In this document: positions 60,938 through 64,000 of the stretch, piece after piece
How positions within the stretch are numbered: the first letter of the stretch is position 1
Layout: every line of letters begins with the position of its first letter
Source: Cyclaneusma minus
Taxonomy: Eukaryota > Ascomycota > Leotiomycetes > Marthamycetales > Marthamycetaceae
Length of the DNA stretch: 64,000 nucleotides
NCBI GenBank assembly: GCA_037179335.1
Contig: JAKZHN010000006.1
Location: 186,001 to 250,000, forward strand
Reading direction: 5' to 3'
The notes under the pieces: model-generated
What the model saw: only the letters and a program-made list of their open reading frames with translations
Database searches by the model: none
What the model was told of the DNA's origin: nothing
Position numbers and translations under genes: made by a program

Positions 60938-61640
60938 ACTTGCTGAGTTCTCTCAAGACGGATAGAAGATGTGTCTCTGTCGGGTTGATCGACTGTCAGA
61001 AGTGAATGTGATGGCGTAGCTCGTGCAATCGATAAATCCAGCGCGAAATATCGACACATCTGCGTGGAAAACAACGCGGATTACGCGCCTAAAACGGCCA
61101 CAAGGCCAAAGATTGGCGGGAGCCGAAACCACCTCTGACTGGCCGATATTGACCAGAAATTAGCCGAGTATTTGATATCAGACTTTTCATTCCGGTCTTT
61201 GATTTTCCGCTCGTTCGAAGGAAGTGGTTTTTCTTGGCATAGCGGAAATCCGGGACTCTTGACATATGAGCAGAAATAATATTAGTGGGGATATTTAAGA
61301 ATGAGTTATATCCTGAGAGCCTGCTCTTGTACCAGAGAGTAATATTATACACCTCCACAACAGCTGCGATAGATTTGCGAGAAGGGAGAAAATTCAAAAG
61401 CATATAGGTATAAGGCCTGCCGATTTCCATCACGGTCTTTATACAGTGTTGGATATTTGGACAGGATATTCTAGCCAAGTTCAAGCTTCAACACTTCAAC
61501 CTCCCAGCAATCACTTTTCAATAATATAGGGCCTATGTTGTTCAAGATCATCTTTTCCTTCGACCCCCGCTTCTCCTCCTGTCCATCCATCTCACCCACC
61601 TTACTCTTCTCGTCTCCCTGCTAGCTTCAAGCCAGTTACT
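60938..61640. other. Upstream region of copy F and beyond
   Basis: The first 140 bp are homologous to the split upstream region of copy E. A 131-codon minus-strand frame (61484-61089) has no recognisable features. Near 61550-61625 the minus strand reads GEMDGQEEKRGSK, a faint resemblance to the C-terminal GEMDEMSGEE of copy H; it might be the remaining 3' end of copy G beyond the next transposon. Confidence 0.35.
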
Positions 61641-62281
61641 CAGTGTTTTCGATAGTCCGGCCGGACCGATTTTTTTTGGACCGTACTGATACGGTTTGCC
61701 CTTTTAAGAAATAGTCCGGACTAAAGAAATTTAGTTTAAGCTTTTTATTTTTAATTTTAAACCATGGCAAAACGGCGAGACCGTGATTTGGACTATTAAG
61801 CTATTGCTTGCGAAGGCTTGGCGGGCATAGACCGTTATACAAGCTTATTTAATTAATAAGAATTTTAATTTAGCTTATTTAAATAAAAGCTTAGTAAAAT
61901 TTTATTTTAAAACTTTAAAAATCCAATTTAAATAATACGTATTAATTACTGGAAATTAAATTCCAAGTTTTTTAAAGCTTGAAAAAATTGTATTAATTTT
62001 AATTTTCGATATATTCTAGTTTTTTTCTCTAATTTAAAATAAATAGAATTTATTCTAATTTTCTAAAATTTATTTAAGATTTAAAGTTTATTATTAAGCT
62101 ATAAAATTGGCAAAAATAATTTATTGCTATTTTTAGTATAGCAAATCATGGCGACTATAGTAAGCTTTTAAAATCGTGATTTAAACCAAAGAAATTTAGT
62201 TTCTAGCTTTTATAAAAGGTTTCAGACCGTACCGATACAGTTTAGGGCCTAAACCGCGGTCTCATACTATAAGAAACACTG
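61641..62281. mobile_element. 641-bp hAT-like non-autonomous element with 8-bp target duplication
   Basis: The left end is CAGTGTTTTCGATAGTCCGG; the right end read on the other strand is CAGTGTTTCTTATAGTATGA. The identical start CAGTGTTT is typical of hAT terminal repeats, and both ends share further diverged blocks (GGACCGTACTGATACGG and CTGTATCGGTACGGTC). The flanks carry an 8-bp duplication, CAGTTACT (61633-61640) and CAGTTGCT (62282-62289), with one G/A difference. The interior is AT-rich and non-coding. It lies between copy F and the truncated copy G. Confidence 0.85.
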
Positions 62282-62472
62282 CAGTTGCTTCTCTCCAGCC
62301 ATTCTCTCTCAAGTGACAACCGTACCACTAGATCTGATATCAGAGCAACGGCGGATTGCCTGCTTGGGGGGCGTAAACATGCGACGGATGTGCGATTTCG
62401 CCACAAGACCCCGAAGGCGGGGAGCTTGGGCCTGACTGCCGTGGGGCGGAAGTGAAATTTGAACGACTTCTT

Positions 62473-62661
62473 CTACTCAACATGTTTGGAGGGAACGTTC
62501 TTCGATCGTAGTGTGTATCGGTCTGTAGACCTGTGAGAAGTTGCTGCTATCGCGAGCTCGCGGCCAGAGAGGCAAGACACGAGGGGGATCATGGGGGAAA
62601 TGGGGCTGGACATACTGCCATGGTCAGCCTCTACGGCTGCAGCCCTTTTGGTCGACCCCAT
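62473..62661 (-). pseudogene. YxLRS-family, long type, copy G, truncated
   Basis: Exon 1 (62661-62616) encodes MGSTKRAAAVEADHG. After a phase-1 intron (GTATGT...TCTACAG) exon 2 starts at 62522 and reads RYTLRSKNVPSKHVE, then TAG at 62475-62473. Beyond the stop the same frame continues KKSFKFHFRPTAVRPKLPAF, clearly homologous to NLRPTAVKTKMPDL of copy F, down to about 62410. The TAG stands where copies E and F have Tyr or Asn. Homology then fades and the hAT-like element follows about 120 bp further on. The copy is therefore broken by a nonsense change and has lost or diverged its 3' half. Confidence 0.7.
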
Positions 62662-63208
62662 TTTGCCTTGGGACTCTTGACGAGGAAGGATGGACAAAGG
62701 CTCCCGCGCTGGTCAGGTGTTGATTGGTGGTCGCGAAGTCGTAAACAACAGACCTAGGTAGACCGATCTGGAAAGGGCTGCCTGAAAAAACAGGCCAACT
62801 CGCTTAAACATCTCACAAGTCTGAATCTAGAGCTGGTGAGACCGAGATAAATTATTATCGACTGGTAATTATGGGCATTTGTTTTCTATTCTTGGAAAAA
62901 GAAATCAGTGAGAATGCAAGTGTAGTTAGTATATAGTTTAGCTCAAAACATCGAAGAAACACGAAGGGCTTTTGCAAAACCAGATCAAAGTTCGGAATTG
63001 TTATGGAGAAGACATCGGTATTTTAGGAAACACGGGAGGTCTTCAGATATTACGCTTTGAAGTCTACTTCGGGGATCTAAGGACTCCCTAGCACCTGATA
63101 TCCACCGTCAGTGCTTTGAAGATCGGGATCGAAATCCCTAAAGAAGTCGATCACTCCTTCCAAGGGTCACAAACCCCCAACTTCCACCTGCTCCCAGTCA
63201 CGAACTGT
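62662..63208. other. Intergenic between copies G and H
   Basis: No gene is seen. It is the upstream region of copy G and the 3' region of copy H. Confidence 0.45.
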
Positions 63209-64000
63209 CTAAAGCACCTCGCCACCTTTTTCGATATCTTCCTCCACTCCTGATTCTTCTCCGCTCATCTCGTCCATCTCACCCGCCTGAACAACCTGCT
63301 CCCCTCCAGCTCCTTTCAGCGCTCCTCTCGTTCCCTCTCCACCCTTGCTAATGAGACCGCTCCTCTTGATCCCTCCACCCATGACCCGCTTGCCACCTTT
63401 TCTCTTGCTTATCCGAGAGCCCTGTGGTTTCTTCGCACCGAACTTCTTGTGAAAATTGTTGACACGTCAGACATTCAACGGGCTCACGCTCTTCTGGTCG
63501 CTCCCGTCAACTTCATGGCTGTATTTGTGTACGACGGTAGGGCCTTCTTTCAAGGATCCGGGCTTCACAGGATCGGGGATCTCGGTTTTGGTGGAGATGG
63601 TAAGCTTGGAGATGTCGACTTGGTTCTTGTACGCAGGAGCACGATCGTAGGTATCTGACTTGACATAGCGAGCATTCTTCGGCTTCAAAGTGACGACGGC
63701 GGTGGTTTCGGGGGTCGAGGATTGCTTGGATCTCCGAAAATATTAATTAGGATATGAGAATCCTAAGTATGTGATTGAACAGGGAAAGATACCTTCTCAT
63801 CTTCGGAGCTTTCGTCCTCATTGCTGTCATACGATTCCTCTCGGGGATATCGAATCTGACCCGTCGTCGCGGGGAAGGGACCCTTGAACCGGTATCGTCC
63901 TAGAAGTTCGTGAGAAGCTGGCTAGCAGGCAGATGCATGAGATGGAGGATGGCACAAGGCGGTGGCCAGGGCGGCGCAGGTAGGGAGCAAGACGTACCAG
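63209..64000 (-). pseudogene. YxLRS-family, hybrid long type, copy H, partial at window end, with in-frame stop
   Basis: The first exon lies beyond the right edge; its intron ends at 63900. The next exon (63899-63793) opens RYRFKGPFPATTGQIRYPRE, so the YxLRS exon and the TTGQIRY exon of copies E and F are fused and the sequence between them is missing. The following exon starts at 63724 and includes TAVVTLKPKNARYVKS, IPDPVKPGSLKEGPTVVHKY and SPLNV, then TGA (63469-63467) where copies E and F have Trp in LNxWRS. The same frame continues NNFHKKFGAKKPQG and then GGKRVMGGGIKRSGLISKGG, which resembles the short-type tail, to a TAG at 63209. It therefore combines the long-type body with a short-type-like tail. 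Confidence 0.6.

Noticed and set aside
61089..61484. Minus-strand 131-codon frame upstream of copy F
   Set aside because: No motif, no family resemblance and no intron pattern; kept only as a remark in the intergenic entry.
1..64000. tRNA or rRNA genes
   Set aside because: I looked for B-box-like GGTTCGAATCC motifs and rRNA-like conserved stretches and found none; a covariance-model search could still find one.

Overview
The window looks like nuclear DNA of a filamentous ascomycete, probably Pezizomycotina. The genes carry short GT-AG introns of roughly 50-190 nt and match conserved eukaryotic families: coatomer alpha, UDP-glucose:glycoprotein glucosyltransferase (UGGT), the proteasome subunit Rpn12, Hop2, an Skt5/Chs4-like chitin synthase activator and a Lee1-like CCCH protein. 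GC-balanced gene regions alternate sharply with extremely AT-rich, TpA-rich blocks that hold dead transposons, the pattern left by repeat-induced point mutation (RIP). All family names come from reading translations; no database search was possible.

Layout. Positions 1-10862 are an AT-rich block of degraded repeats with no credible gene. From 10863 to about 15400 lies low-gene-content sequence made of diverged duplicated modules that resemble core promoters, on both strands. Positions 15447-18000 hold a small cysteine-rich protein gene and a poorly resolved Ser/Pro-rich gene, both on the minus strand. Positions 19802-46940 are the conserved core: a DUF4185-like predicted beta-propeller protein, Rpn12 (minus), the Skt5-like activator ending in a CaaX box supplied by a 12-nt last exon, Hop2, the CCCH protein, a 521-bp inverted-repeat element with an 8-bp target-site duplication, coatomer alpha (minus) and UGGT (plus). 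The last two are divergent neighbours in the secretory pathway.

Positions 47347-64000 are the most unusual part. They hold at least eight same-strand (minus) relatives of one gene family that I cannot assign to any known family. Seven have a visible first exon of 46 or 49 nt encoding a basic leader; the first exon of the eighth lies beyond the window. A phase-1 intron follows the leader, and in six copies the next exon opens with a Y-x-L-R-S or Y-N-L-G-S motif. There are two body types: short Lys/Ser-rich proteins ending in a GGRKSSGLIAGVEG-like tail, and longer proteins with TTGQIRY and KLNxWRSxxWYKKLG blocks. One truncated copy carries a long-type body with a short-type-like tail, which joins the two classes. 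Some copies look intact; others carry frameshifts or in-frame stops. The cluster is broken by a 6.5-kb RIP-degraded Ty3/gypsy element (52593-59087) inserted 74 bp upstream of the most intact long copy, and by two hAT-like inverted-repeat elements and a possible solo LTR.

Working together: the core genes cover ER glycoprotein quality control (UGGT), Golgi-to-ER transport (COPA), protein turnover (Rpn12), cell-wall chitin deposition (Skt5-like), meiotic recombination (Hop2) and probable RNA regulation (CCCH). The paralogue cluster and promoter-module region look like fast-evolving accessory DNA next to RIP-affected repeats.
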